Shown in pieces: positions 32,071-40,627 of a DNA stretch of 62,177 nt. Below the pieces are notes generated by a model. It searched no databases, was not told the DNA's origin, and saw only the letters and a program-made list of their open reading frames with translations. Position 1 is the first letter of the stretch. Each line of letters starts with the position of its first letter. This stretch comes from Gemmatimonadaceae bacterium (GTDB lineage: Bacteria; Gemmatimonadota; Gemmatimonadetes; Gemmatimonadales; Gemmatimonadaceae), in the NCBI GenBank assembly GCA_036003045.1, contig DASYSS010000043.1, positions 1 through 62,177 of the forward strand. The letters are read 5' to 3'. Made by a program: the position numbers and the translations under genes.

Positions 32071-32418
32071 TCTATGAAGCGCGCGAGGACATCGGATGGG
32101 GAGCGAGGTCTGGAGTAGGCGGGTCCACCGCGGATGACGCCGTAATAATAGCGGCGCGGACCGGAGACCCGTCGTCGACGAGCCGCGCGTCGGCGGGCAC
32201 GCCCCCTGAATGGACGATCACGATGGCCATGCGAACAAGTTGACAGAAAACGAACGAGATCGTCACAACCGCCGAGCCAACGAACTCGTAGTGTGTGCCA
32301 TCGAATGGTCAGCGATCGCGAAAGCGTTCGTTGACCGGTTCCGGCGCGAAAGCGCGTTTACACGACAGCGCCGGCGCGCCCGGCCGCCCCATCACACGAC
32401 CGACTCGGACTTGCCGCT
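32071..32418. other. Divergent intergenic region
   Basis: 348 bp between the YdjM-like gene (minus) and the plug-domain gene (plus), so it should hold promoters for both. TTGACA at about 32239 is the best -35-like element seen; no matching -10 was convincing. A 64-codon minus-strand frame (32072-32266) was not accepted as a gene because it has no family features. Confidence 0.4.
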
Positions 32419-32961
32419 ATGAGACTGTCCACCGCACTCGTTCGCCATTCCGTCGTCGCATTATCGCTCGCTTCGGTGTTCGCGCGAGCCGGCAGTGCGC
32501 AGAACGCTCAAGTCGCGCTCAGCGATGCCCCACGTCGTTTCCTCTCGCCCGGCATGCAGGGATTCGAGGATCGTCGCAAATCGGGAATCGGCCAGTTCAT
32601 CACCGACAGCGTGCTTCGCGCGGAGTCGAAGACCCGCTTGTCACAGTTGCTCATGCAACACATGCCGGGAATCGTCATCGGGGACGGCGGCGCCTACGGC
32701 GAGTTTCCGATTTCGTCGCGCGTGTGCAGCGGCATGTCGTGCAGCACGCCACGTTGCTACGTTCGCATCTTCCTCGACGGCACGCCCGTGTTCGACGGTT
32801 CGCCGCAGCAGCGCAACAGCGCTGGCGTCAACCTGTCGACGTTCCGGCCGGGAGATTTGAGCGGAATCGAGTATTACGCGGGGCCATCGGGTCTTCCCGC
32901 CCGGTATGCGGGGTTCAACTCGGACTGCGGAACATTGCTGTTCTGGTCGCGCGACCCCTGA
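32419..32961 (+). CDS. Secreted stand-alone TonB-receptor plug-like protein
   Basis: A 180-residue protein: signal peptide (about 1-27), then FEDRRKSGIGQFITDSVLRA, LSQLLMQHMPGIVIGDGG, CYVRIFLDGTPVF and DLSGIEYYAGPSGLPARYAG. These are the elements of the plug domain of TonB-dependent receptors (the RxSxLLxxxPGV and IEVxxGP strands), but no beta-barrel follows. Four cysteines (about residues 103, 107, 112 and 171) may form disulfides. Such barrel-less plugs occur in several Gemmatimonadota-like genomes. Function is unknown; it could bind a receptor or TonB. A methyltransferase gene follows 74 bp later. Confidence 0.75.
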   Translation: MRLSTALVRHSVVALSLASVFARAGSAQNAQVALSDAPRRFLSPGMQGFEDRRKSGIGQFITDSVLRAESKTRLSQLLMQHMPGIVIGDGGAYGEFPISSRVCSGMSCSTPRCYVRIFLDGTPVFDGSPQQRNSAGVNLSTFRPGDLSGIEYYAGPSGLPARYAGFNSDCGTLLFWSRDP

Positions 32962-33035
32962 CGTCGCACGCGGCCGCCGGGCGCTTCGCGCCGCGACGCC
33001 GACCGGCCTAGAATTGGGACCGGGAGGGGGGCCGC

Positions 33036-33839
33036 ATGACGAAGTCAGTCGACCTGTACGACAACGTTTATAGCGATTTTGAAAGCAACGCCGAAACGGC
33101 GGTGCGCCGGGCCGCGTTCGGCGAGGACATCGGTCAGAGCAGTTGGCTGACCGCCGACGATTGGCTCCGCTTCGCCGATCTGGCCGGCGTGCGAGACGAC
33201 TCGCGCGTACTCGAGGTCGGAAGCGGGTCCGGCGGGCCGGCCGTGTACCTCGCGGCCGAACGCGGCTGCCATGTCACCGGCGTCGACATCAACGCACACG
33301 GCGTGGGCAACGGCCGCAAGCTTGCCGCCGACCGCGGTCTCACCGACCGCGTTCACTTCGAGACCATCGACGCGAGCCGGCCGCTTCCGTTTCCCGCCCA
33401 AACGTTCGACGCCGTGCTCTCGAACGACGCGATGTGCCACATCGCGAACCGTCTCGGCGTGCTGCGCGACTGGCATCGCGTGCTTCGCCGGGGCGGGCGC
33501 ATGCTCTTCACCGATGCGCTCGTCATGACCGGCCCGCTCAGCGCCGACGAGATCGCGACGCGCAGCTCGATCGGCCTCTACATCTTCGTGCCGCCGGGAG
33601 AGAATGAGCGACTGATCGCCGCCGCCGGATTCACGCTGCTCGCCGCCGATGACGTTACCGCGGACGCCGAGACGATCGCCGGTCGGTGGCACGACGCGCG
33701 GGCGTCGCATCGCGCGGCGCTCACGGCGCGCGAAGGCGAGTCGAATTTCGACGGACTGCAGCGTTTTCTGGCGTGCGTTCGAACCGTCTCGGCCGAGCGG
33801 CGTCTTTCTCGATTCTGCTACTCGGCGGAAAAGGCCTAG
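33036..33839 (+). CDS. Class I SAM-dependent methyltransferase
   Basis: A 267-residue Rossmann methyltransferase. Motif I is VLEVGSGSGGPAVYLA near residues 59-74, the acidic ribose ligand is in VTGVDINAHG, and motif IV is FDAVLSNDAMCHI around residue 127, with the post-motif HRVLRRGGRMLFTDAL. The N-terminal 50 residues and the order of motifs resemble small-molecule or sarcosine/glycine-type methyltransferases. The substrate is unknown. GGGAGGGGGG directly before the ATG is a strong ribosome site. Confidence 0.88.
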   Translation: MTKSVDLYDNVYSDFESNAETAVRRAAFGEDIGQSSWLTADDWLRFADLAGVRDDSRVLEVGSGSGGPAVYLAAERGCHVTGVDINAHGVGNGRKLAADRGLTDRVHFETIDASRPLPFPAQTFDAVLSNDAMCHIANRLGVLRDWHRVLRRGGRMLFTDALVMTGPLSADEIATRSSIGLYIFVPPGENERLIAAAGFTLLAADDVTADAETIAGRWHDARASHRAALTAREGESNFDGLQRFLACVRTVSAERRLSRFCYSAEKA

Positions 33840-33948
33840 AGAATCCGGTCTGATCAATTCACGCGTCGGACTGAACGATTCGATCGTCGTGGCGGGGCGC
33901 GCTGGCATTCAATATTCATCAGTGGCGCCCCGCCACCAGGAGAGGATG

Positions 33949-34512
33949 ATGACGAATCGAACTGATCGCTCGTTTGCGTTGTGGTGCGGTTCAATGGCCG
34001 GTCTCGCCGCGTTGCTGTTGACGACGCCCTCGACCGGTAGCGGCGCGCCGGCCCCCGACAAGCCCTGCACTCTCCTCACCGACGCGGAAATCACCGCCGC
34101 CGTGGGAGCGCCGGGCAAATCGCACGAGGGGCAGATGCCGGTCACGCAAGGACCGGCGAAGGGCGAGACCATGCGAACATGCTCATGGGCGGTCGGCACC
34201 GGCGCCGTCAATCTTTCGCTCGTGAAGGTGGGCGACGTCGAAAGCGCGAAAAGCGCGTTTCACGCGCAGATGCATCAGACGATGCAGGCTCTCAAGACGC
34301 AGGGATGGACGATCGAAGAAAAAGCGTTCCGCGGCGACGTCGACTGTTGGATCGGAACGCCGCCCGCGGGACACAGCGAGATGCCGCGCGCGACGGGTTG
34401 CGCCGGAGCGGCCCACGGAATGGGCGTCTCCGTGAGCGCGACCGGTTCGTCGAAGGTGCAGATGGAAGGCGTCAACAAGCTTCTCGACGCGGCGATGAAG
34501 CGAGCCGGCTAG
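33949..34512 (+). CDS. Secreted protein of unknown function
   Basis: A 187-residue protein with a signal peptide (about residues 1-28, FALWCGSMAGLAALLLT). The mature domain begins APDKPCTLLTDAEITAAVGAP, and the C-TLLT-x-AE-x-x-A-x-x-G opening is typical of small exported proteins that share a CxLLTxxE motif with DUF3558-like families. There are four mature cysteines. Of two adjacent ATGs, the second (33949) has the better spacing from AGGAGAGG. It is convergent with the cytochrome/copper protein across a short spacer with a hairpin. Confidence 0.68.
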   Translation: MTNRTDRSFALWCGSMAGLAALLLTTPSTGSGAPAPDKPCTLLTDAEITAAVGAPGKSHEGQMPVTQGPAKGETMRTCSWAVGTGAVNLSLVKVGDVESAKSAFHAQMHQTMQALKTQGWTIEEKAFRGDVDCWIGTPPAGHSEMPRATGCAGAAHGMGVSVSATGSSKVQMEGVNKLLDAAMKRAG

Positions 34513-34554
34513 TCGCGATCGGGCACCGCGAAGGAGCGCGCCCCCCCGCCGGCG

Positions 34555-34576
34555 CCGCCAGCGCTATGGCTGGCGG
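34555..34576. terminator. Hairpin between convergent genes
   Basis: CCGCCAGC (34555-34562) pairs with GCTGGCGG (34569-34576) around GCTATG. The left arm is in the spacer and the right arm is in the last codons of the minus-strand gene ending at 34564. There is no T-run; it may still help separate the two convergent transcripts. Confidence 0.4.
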
Positions 34577-35907
34577 CCGACGACGCTGTACAAGAATCCC
34601 GTGTACTGCATCTCGTCCCACGTCTGCTCGCCCCAGTGGACGTCTTTGGTGGGATCGGGGTTGTGTTTGTTCGTCGCTGAGTTGTCATACCACGCCGTCG
34701 ACATGATCTTCGCGCCGGCGGGCATTTCGAGCGGCTTGTCGAAGAGGTAGTACGTCTGCCAGTTGAAGTCGTAGTGCGGCATGTCGAGGATGACCTCGGA
34801 CGTGCTGTCCGGCTTCACCAGTGTGTAGCGCCAGCGCGTTCCGCGAAGGTGCGTGTGCGGGAACAGCCCCCAGACGCGGATCGACTGGCCGGCCGTGATC
34901 TCAGCCGGAACCGCGACGTCGTTCGCGCCGGCGGGAAGCGTGAATGAACCATTCACGAACTGTGAAGCAAAGATCTCTTCCTGCGGCTTGCCTGGCGCAA
35001 AACGGAAGCCGACACGCGAGCGATCCTTCATCTCGTGGCCGTGCGCGGTGTAGTGCATTTGGAAGGTGAGCACCGTGCCGGCTCGCAGGCGCAGCGCCGT
35101 GCCCGGCGCGAACTGGACGACGTTGGTCCCCGGCGCGGTCGTGCCGATGAGGGCGCCGAGTCCCATTTTCGGTGGCGCGTGCAGCGTGTCGGCGCGCGGA
35201 GCGTCGCGGATGGCCGCCTGCTGCCGGTTGCGAATGAGAACCGGTACGGGCGCGGGTGTGCCGGCAGGACGCGGCGCGGCAGCGACCGGTGCGGCGCCAG
35301 GCACGGGCGGAACATTCGCGAACACCAGAACGTGGTGCACCACTTCACGCGCGCCCGGCTGAATCTCGATCGCCTGCACCCACTTGTCTTCGGTGAGATT
35401 CGTCGGAACGGTGAAGTACTGATACTCGATCAGTCCGCTCGCCGGAACGTCGAAATCCTCCGGCATGCTGACCACCATGTCTGGCGCGCCGATCGACCAG
35501 CTCGACGGAAAGTCGGGCTTCGGCGGCAAGTCCTTCGTATCGCCTTGCTGTGCGCCGCCGGCGATCCAGTCGAGAATGATTTTCTTGTCCGCGTCCGAGA
35601 GGCGCCGATCGTTTCGGAAGACGCCATGAGGACCTTCGGCGTGCCACGGCGGCATGTACCCCGTCGATACCGCGTCCTCCATCTTGTCCGTCTGCGCTTT
35701 CGCGCTGTCGTAGTCGACGAGCGAGAACGGCCCGAGACCGCCGGGGTGATGGCAGCTCGCGCAATTCTTATAGATGATCGGCGCGACATCCTTGCTGAAC
35801 GTCGGCGCGGCGTGGCGGGGACTGGACTGGCGAGCGAACGCGACGGCGACCAGCGCGGCGGGGACCAGCGCAGAAAGCTGCGCGGCGCGAATGAGTCGAG
35901 ACGGCAT
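34564..35907 (-). CDS. Cytochrome c domain fused to a copper type II monooxygenase-like domain, secreted
   Basis: A 447-residue exported protein. After a signal peptide (about 1-26) comes a c-type cytochrome domain with the heme motif Cys49-x2-Cys52-His53 (CASCHH) and a Met-rich TGYMPPWHAEG segment. From about residue 165 it resembles the peptidylglycine hydroxylating/dopamine monooxygenase-type fold: REVVHHVLVFAN, FQMHYTAHGHEM and GLFPHTHLRG supply His residues for two copper sites. The heme could pass electrons to the copper centre. Substrate unknown. The ATG at 35907 starts the signal peptide. It is divergent from the tricorn protease gene. Confidence 0.8.
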   Translation of the reverse strand: MPSRLIRAAQLSALVPAALVAVAFARQSSPRHAAPTFSKDVAPIIYKNCASCHHPGGLGPFSLVDYDSAKAQTDKMEDAVSTGYMPPWHAEGPHGVFRNDRRLSDADKKIILDWIAGGAQQGDTKDLPPKPDFPSSWSIGAPDMVVSMPEDFDVPASGLIEYQYFTVPTNLTEDKWVQAIEIQPGAREVVHHVLVFANVPPVPGAAPVAAAPRPAGTPAPVPVLIRNRQQAAIRDAPRADTLHAPPKMGLGALIGTTAPGTNVVQFAPGTALRLRAGTVLTFQMHYTAHGHEMKDRSRVGFRFAPGKPQEEIFASQFVNGSFTLPAGANDVAVPAEITAGQSIRVWGLFPHTHLRGTRWRYTLVKPDSTSEVILDMPHYDFNWQTYYLFDKPLEMPAGAKIMSTAWYDNSATNKHNPDPTKDVHWGEQTWDEMQYTGFLYSVVGRQP

Positions 35908-36094
35908 GGGCGGGAGGCCTCTTCGAGGGAGGGACACGCGAGAAGCTGACAGAAAGCAATGCGCTCGACCGCCCGGCGCGCAAGGCTGTGGCGCAACATA
36001 TGGTAGCGAAACGGCTTTCCTACTCTGGCCCCGTTCGCCTGGGACGCCGTACGTTAGACGTGCCGTCCGACCTCTCTCCCCCGATGGAGCCTCC

Positions 36095-39000
36095 ATGCCG
36101 CTCTCGGTCTCGCTGAATCGCGCGGCGCGCGCCGCCGCTTCGATCACCGTCGCCACTCTGTTCGCCGCGCCGGCGGGCGCCCAACAGGTCAAGCCGATTC
36201 ACTTCGCCCGCAACGCCGGCATCGCCAGCGATGGACGCGTCGCGTTCACCTACCAGGACGACATCTGGCTCGTCGACGCCGACGGCTCGAATCCGCGCCG
36301 GCTCACCGTGAACGTCGCGCGCGATTTCTCGCCGCGCTTCTCACCCGACGGAAAGTGGATCGCGTTCACGAGCAACCGCACCGGGAACAACGACGTGTTC
36401 GTCATGCCATCCGCCGGCGGCGAGCCGAGGCAAGTCACGTTCTTCTCCGGCGACGACCAAGCGCTGTACTGGACGCCCGACGGCAAAGGGATCGTCATCT
36501 CGAGCACGCGCGGATCGAACGCGTGGGGATCGCCGCTCTACGTGCAGCCCGTCGACGGCGGAATCGCCAAGCCGTTGGGCATGGGGATCGCCCGGGCCGG
36601 GATGATCAGCCAGGACGGGGCGACGATCGCGTTCAACCGCAACCTGCCGTCGACGTGGCGCAAAGAGTATCGCGGCAACGCGGCGGCGAACATCGCCGTG
36701 ATGAACGTGAGCAACGGCTCGATTCAGGAGATCACGAACACCGATCTCCAGCAATTCAAGACGTTCTCGAACAACGTGTTTCCGATGTGGGGCCCCGAGG
36801 GAATGATCTACTTCGCGTCGGAGCGCGACGGCACGTTCAACCTGTGGCGCATGTCTACGAAGGGCGGCGCCGCGCAACAGGTGACGACCTTCAAGAGCCC
36901 GGGCGGCGTGTTCTTCCCGTCCATCTCGCCCGACGGAAAGCACATCGTCTTTCAGAACGAGTTCGACCTGTACACGATCGACCTCCCCAACGGAAAGGCG
37001 AAGAAGCTGGCGTTGGCGATGTCGTTCGATCCCAAGGAGCCGGACGTTCAAGTCCTCGCGTCCGCGAGTCGAGCCGAGGGATTCAGCGTGTCCCCGGCCG
37101 GCGACTACATGGCCATCGACTACCACGGTGAAATCGTGATCGTGCCGACCGAGGCCGGCGTCGGCGAGAAGACGCAGGTCACGAGCTCGGCGTGGCGCGA
37201 GCGAAGCGAGGCCTATTCGCCCGACGGCCGGAAGATCGCGTATGTCTCCGACGAAGGTGGCGAGCAGCAGGTGTGGGTCTACGACGTCGCATCGGCGACG
37301 AGCAAGAAGCTCACGGCGCAGCCGGCGGAAAAAGACAACCTGGTTTGGGCGTCGAACTCGCAGAAGCTCGCCTACGGCGCCGACAACAAGGTGTTCGAGG
37401 TGGACGCCGCGGGCGGCGCCCCTCGCGAAATCGAGCACAACGCCGCCGGCGGCATCAACGTGTCGCAGTATTCGGCGGACGGAAACTGGCTCGTCTACAG
37501 CCGTCGCGACGACGAACAGAACGCCGACGTCTATCTCTACGACATCAGGACCAAGACCGAGTACAACGTCTCGCGAAGCCCGTGGAACGAGACCAACGCG
37601 CAGCTGACCGCCGACGGCAAGACGGTCGTTTTTGCGTCGAATCGCGACGGCGGAGTGAATCAGTTGTTCGCCGTTTCGCTGTCGCGCATCGCCGAGGATC
37701 CGAACGATCCGTTGGTTCGAGAGCGAATTCGCCGCGCGTCGGGCGGGGGCGGCGCCGGCCGCGGAGGTCGAGGAGGGGGCAACACGGATTCGGCGGCGGT
37801 GGACGCGGCGGTTCATGTAGACCTCAAAGGAATCGACCGGCGCGCGATTCAGCTCACGCGAGGCGGCACCGGCGTTGGCGCTTTCTTCCTTTCACGCGAC
37901 GGACGCACCATCTACTTCGCGGTCGGCGGATTCGGCGGACGCGGCGGCGGTGGTCGCGGACGCGGCGGCGCGCCGGGCGCAGCCGAGTCGGATGCGGGAC
38001 TCTACTCCGTTGGCGTCGATGGACGCGATCGTCGGCGGATCGCGGCGGGTACGTTCGCGGGCATGCAGCCGACGGCGGATCGTCGCGCGATCTATTTCCG
38101 CGGCGCCGTGCGCGCCCCGGCGGGTGACGATCCGCCTCCTCAGGGACGCGGCGGTGCCGCCGAAGTCGGCTTCCCGATCGAGCGACTCACCATCGCGGCG
38201 GGCGGGGGTGGTGCGGGTGGCGCCGGTGGCGCGCCCGGGCGCGCGGGTGCGACCGGCGGTGGCGCTGCCGGCGAGCAGATCAACTTCGCGTTCAACGTGC
38301 GGGTCGACCGCCGGGACGAGTGGAAGCAACTGCTCGACGAATCGTACCGCGTCATGAAATACCGCTACTACGACGCGACGATGCACGGCAAGGATTGGCC
38401 CGTGATCTACTCGCGCTACTCGACGCTTCTGGCCGACGCGGGAACGAACGAAGACGTCTATGACATTGCCAACGCGATGATCGGAGAGTTGAGCACGTCG
38501 CACACCGGCGTGACGGGCCCACCGAGCGTGAACATGCCGGCCACGTACACGACGCGGTACCTCGGCGTCGAGCTGGAGCCGGCCGGCGCGCGCTACCGCG
38601 TGAGCCACGTCTATCGGGACGGTCCCGCCGACAAGGAGTGGATCGACGTCAACGTCGGCGACTACGTCTGGTCGATCGACGGCAAGGACGTCAAAGCGGG
38701 CGACGACTACTGGAAAATTTTGAGCCAGACCGAGAACGAGTACATCCCGGTGAAGGTGTCGAAGTCCGCCGACGGAGCCGGCGCGAAGACATACCGAATC
38801 GCGACGGCCACCAACATGACGAACATCAAGTACGAAGAATGGGTCGCCAACAACCGCGACTCGGTGGACAAGGCGACCAACGGACAGATCGCCTATGTCC
38901 ACATTCGAGCCATGGACCAACCGTCGCTCGAGCGCTTCCAGAACGAGATCGACCGGTTCTGGCAGAAGAAGGGGATCATCGTCGACATCAGGAACAACGG

Positions 39001-39493
39001 TGGCGGCAACATCGACCAAGAGCTGCTCGACATTCTCGAGCGCCAGCCATACGAGTTCTGGAACAACCGCAACGGCTCACGCACGTGGGGACGCCGTCCG
39101 CGGCAGGCGATCGTCGGGCCGAAGGTCATGATGATCAACTACCGCTCGGTGTCCGACGCCGAGGTGACCCCACAAGGCTTCCGCACGCTCGGACTCGGGA
39201 AGCTCGTCGGCAACCCGACTTCGGCGCAGGTGATCGCGACCGGGAGTTATGCGCTGATCAACGGCGGGGCTATTCGAACGCCGGGCTCTCTCGTCGTTTC
39301 GTGGGATCCCGCCAAGCCGAACAACTACGGGTTCGATCTCGAGAACTACGGGATCCCGCCGGATGTGTGGGTCAAGAATTCGCCCGACGACGACGCGAAG
39401 GGCGTGGACCGCGAGCTCAAGGTGGCGATCGACGAGGCGATGAAGATGCTGAAAGCGGGTCCGAAGGTGCAGGCGACACAGCAACAGCGGTGA
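36095..39493 (+). CDS. Tricorn-type S41 protease with beta-propeller domains
   Basis: A 1132-residue exported protease with a signal peptide (about 1-30). Order: a first TolB-like propeller (about 35-330, repeats such as SPRFSPDGKWIAFTSN), a second propeller (about 330-720), a helical core domain, a PDZ domain (about 820-900, GVELEPAGARYRVSHVYRDG) and an S41 catalytic domain. The nucleophile is Ser1020 in YRSVSDAE, matching tricorn; DIRNNGGGN precedes it. It should degrade peptides. Glycine-rich inserts occur near 550-570, 610-635 and 705-730. The ATG at 36095 was chosen since the open frame upstream lacks features. Confidence 0.9.
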   Translation: MPLSVSLNRAARAAASITVATLFAAPAGAQQVKPIHFARNAGIASDGRVAFTYQDDIWLVDADGSNPRRLTVNVARDFSPRFSPDGKWIAFTSNRTGNNDVFVMPSAGGEPRQVTFFSGDDQALYWTPDGKGIVISSTRGSNAWGSPLYVQPVDGGIAKPLGMGIARAGMISQDGATIAFNRNLPSTWRKEYRGNAAANIAVMNVSNGSIQEITNTDLQQFKTFSNNVFPMWGPEGMIYFASERDGTFNLWRMSTKGGAAQQVTTFKSPGGVFFPSISPDGKHIVFQNEFDLYTIDLPNGKAKKLALAMSFDPKEPDVQVLASASRAEGFSVSPAGDYMAIDYHGEIVIVPTEAGVGEKTQVTSSAWRERSEAYSPDGRKIAYVSDEGGEQQVWVYDVASATSKKLTAQPAEKDNLVWASNSQKLAYGADNKVFEVDAAGGAPREIEHNAAGGINVSQYSADGNWLVYSRRDDEQNADVYLYDIRTKTEYNVSRSPWNETNAQLTADGKTVVFASNRDGGVNQLFAVSLSRIAEDPNDPLVRERIRRASGGGGAGRGGRGGGNTDSAAVDAAVHVDLKGIDRRAIQLTRGGTGVGAFFLSRDGRTIYFAVGGFGGRGGGGRGRGGAPGAAESDAGLYSVGVDGRDRRRIAAGTFAGMQPTADRRAIYFRGAVRAPAGDDPPPQGRGGAAEVGFPIERLTIAAGGGGAGGAGGAPGRAGATGGGAAGEQINFAFNVRVDRRDEWKQLLDESYRVMKYRYYDATMHGKDWPVIYSRYSTLLADAGTNEDVYDIANAMIGELSTSHTGVTGPPSVNMPATYTTRYLGVELEPAGARYRVSHVYRDGPADKEWIDVNVGDYVWSIDGKDVKAGDDYWKILSQTENEYIPVKVSKSADGAGAKTYRIATATNMTNIKYEEWVANNRDSVDKATNGQIAYVHIRAMDQPSLERFQNEIDRFWQKKGIIVDIRNNGGGNIDQELLDILERQPYEFWNNRNGSRTWGRRPRQAIVGPKVMMINYRSVSDAEVTPQGFRTLGLGKLVGNPTSAQVIATGSYALINGGAIRTPGSLVVSWDPAKPNNYGFDLENYGIPPDVWVKNSPDDDAKGVDRELKVAIDEAMKMLKAGPKVQATQQQR

Positions 39494-39719
39494 CCGAGCC
39501 GGTCGAACGCAGACTGACAAAACCGTAAGCTTGCGTCAAGAATCCTCTATGCCGCGCCGGTATGCGCCGTGCCATGGCCCGGTGCACACTGGCGCGGTAT
39601 GTTCTGCTCGCCTTCCAGCGACCTTCACCACCAATCGAACTTATGACTGAGACCTCCGTCGGGCGACGCCGCCCTCGGGCCTGCGGTCGATCCACGTCGT
39701 CATGCGCGGGTGGGCGCGC

Positions 39720-40604
39720 ATGAACACGCTCGAAATTCGTACGCGGCTCTACGCCGCGCTCGGCGACCGATATCACATCGAGCGCACATTCGGCGAAGGC
39801 GGACTGGCGACGGTCTATCTCGCCCGCGACTTGAAGCACGGTCGCGACGTGGCGATCAAAGTTCTCAAATCGGAGCTCAGCGCCGCGGTCGGAGCAGAGG
39901 CCTTCACGCGCGAAATGGCGGCCGCCGCCACGCTCAGCCATCCGAACATCCTTTCGATCTTCGAGTGGGGCGACGCAGACGGCACGCTGTTCTGCGTAAT
40001 GCCGAGCGCTCGCGGGCATACGCTCCGCCACGTGATCGACTCGGCCGGCCAGCTGTCGGTCGGCGAATCGATCCGCATCGCCGGTGAAATCGCGGGTGCG
40101 CTCGACTACGCCAACGACTGCGGCGTTCTCCACCGCGACGTGAAACCGCAGAACGTCATTCTCGAGGACGGCCGCCTGCTGCTGGCCGATTTCGGAATCG
40201 GGAACGCCATGGCGACGATCGAGGGCGGCGCGCTCGCAAAGGCGTCGATCGGCATCGGTACGCCGGAGTACATGAGCCCCGAGCAGGTGGCCGGCGAACC
40301 GGTGGATTCGCGCAGCGACGTCTATTCGCTCGCTTGCGTGTTCTACGAGATGCTCGTCGGCGAGCCGCCATTCGTCGGGCCGGCAACGCAGGTCGTCATC
40401 TCGAAGCGGTTCATGCAGACGCCGCCGAGCGTGAGCGTCATACGCGACGGAATCCCTCGCCCTGTCGCCTGCGCGCTTCAGTCGGCTCTCGCGCGCTCGC
40501 CGGGCGACCGGCCGCGCTCAGCCGGCGCGTTCGTCGAGTCGCTGCTCGACGCCGAGAGTGAAGCGGTCTCCGCGAGTCGCGAGGTGACGTTCGCCAGGAC
40601 CTGA
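39720..40604 (+). CDS. Soluble Ser/Thr protein kinase
   Basis: A 294-residue Hanks-type kinase consisting of the catalytic domain only. It shows the Gly loop FGEGGLATVYLA, the ATP-anchoring Lys47 in VAIKVLK, catalytic Asp140 in HRDVKPQN, DFG at 157-159, and GTPEYMSPEQ in the P+1 region. No membrane helix or sensor domain is present, so it is cytosolic and probably works through partner proteins. The ATG at 39720 was preferred to one 18 bp earlier as closer to the conserved start. It converges on the amidohydrolase gene with a 23-bp gap. Confidence 0.92.
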   Translation: MNTLEIRTRLYAALGDRYHIERTFGEGGLATVYLARDLKHGRDVAIKVLKSELSAAVGAEAFTREMAAAATLSHPNILSIFEWGDADGTLFCVMPSARGHTLRHVIDSAGQLSVGESIRIAGEIAGALDYANDCGVLHRDVKPQNVILEDGRLLLADFGIGNAMATIEGGALAKASIGIGTPEYMSPEQVAGEPVDSRSDVYSLACVFYEMLVGEPPFVGPATQVVISKRFMQTPPSVSVIRDGIPRPVACALQSALARSPGDRPRSAGAFVESLLDAESEAVSASREVTFART

Positions 40605-40627
40605 GGCCCCGCCCGGCGCGCCGCCGA

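Noticed and set aside
32072-32266. 64-codon minus-strand frame in the divergent spacer
   Set aside because: No family, no ribosome site, and it occupies the probable promoter region.
35774-36094. N-terminal extension of the tricorn protease frame
   Set aside because: Overlaps the divergent cytochrome gene and has no signal; ATG 36095 leads into a clear signal peptide.
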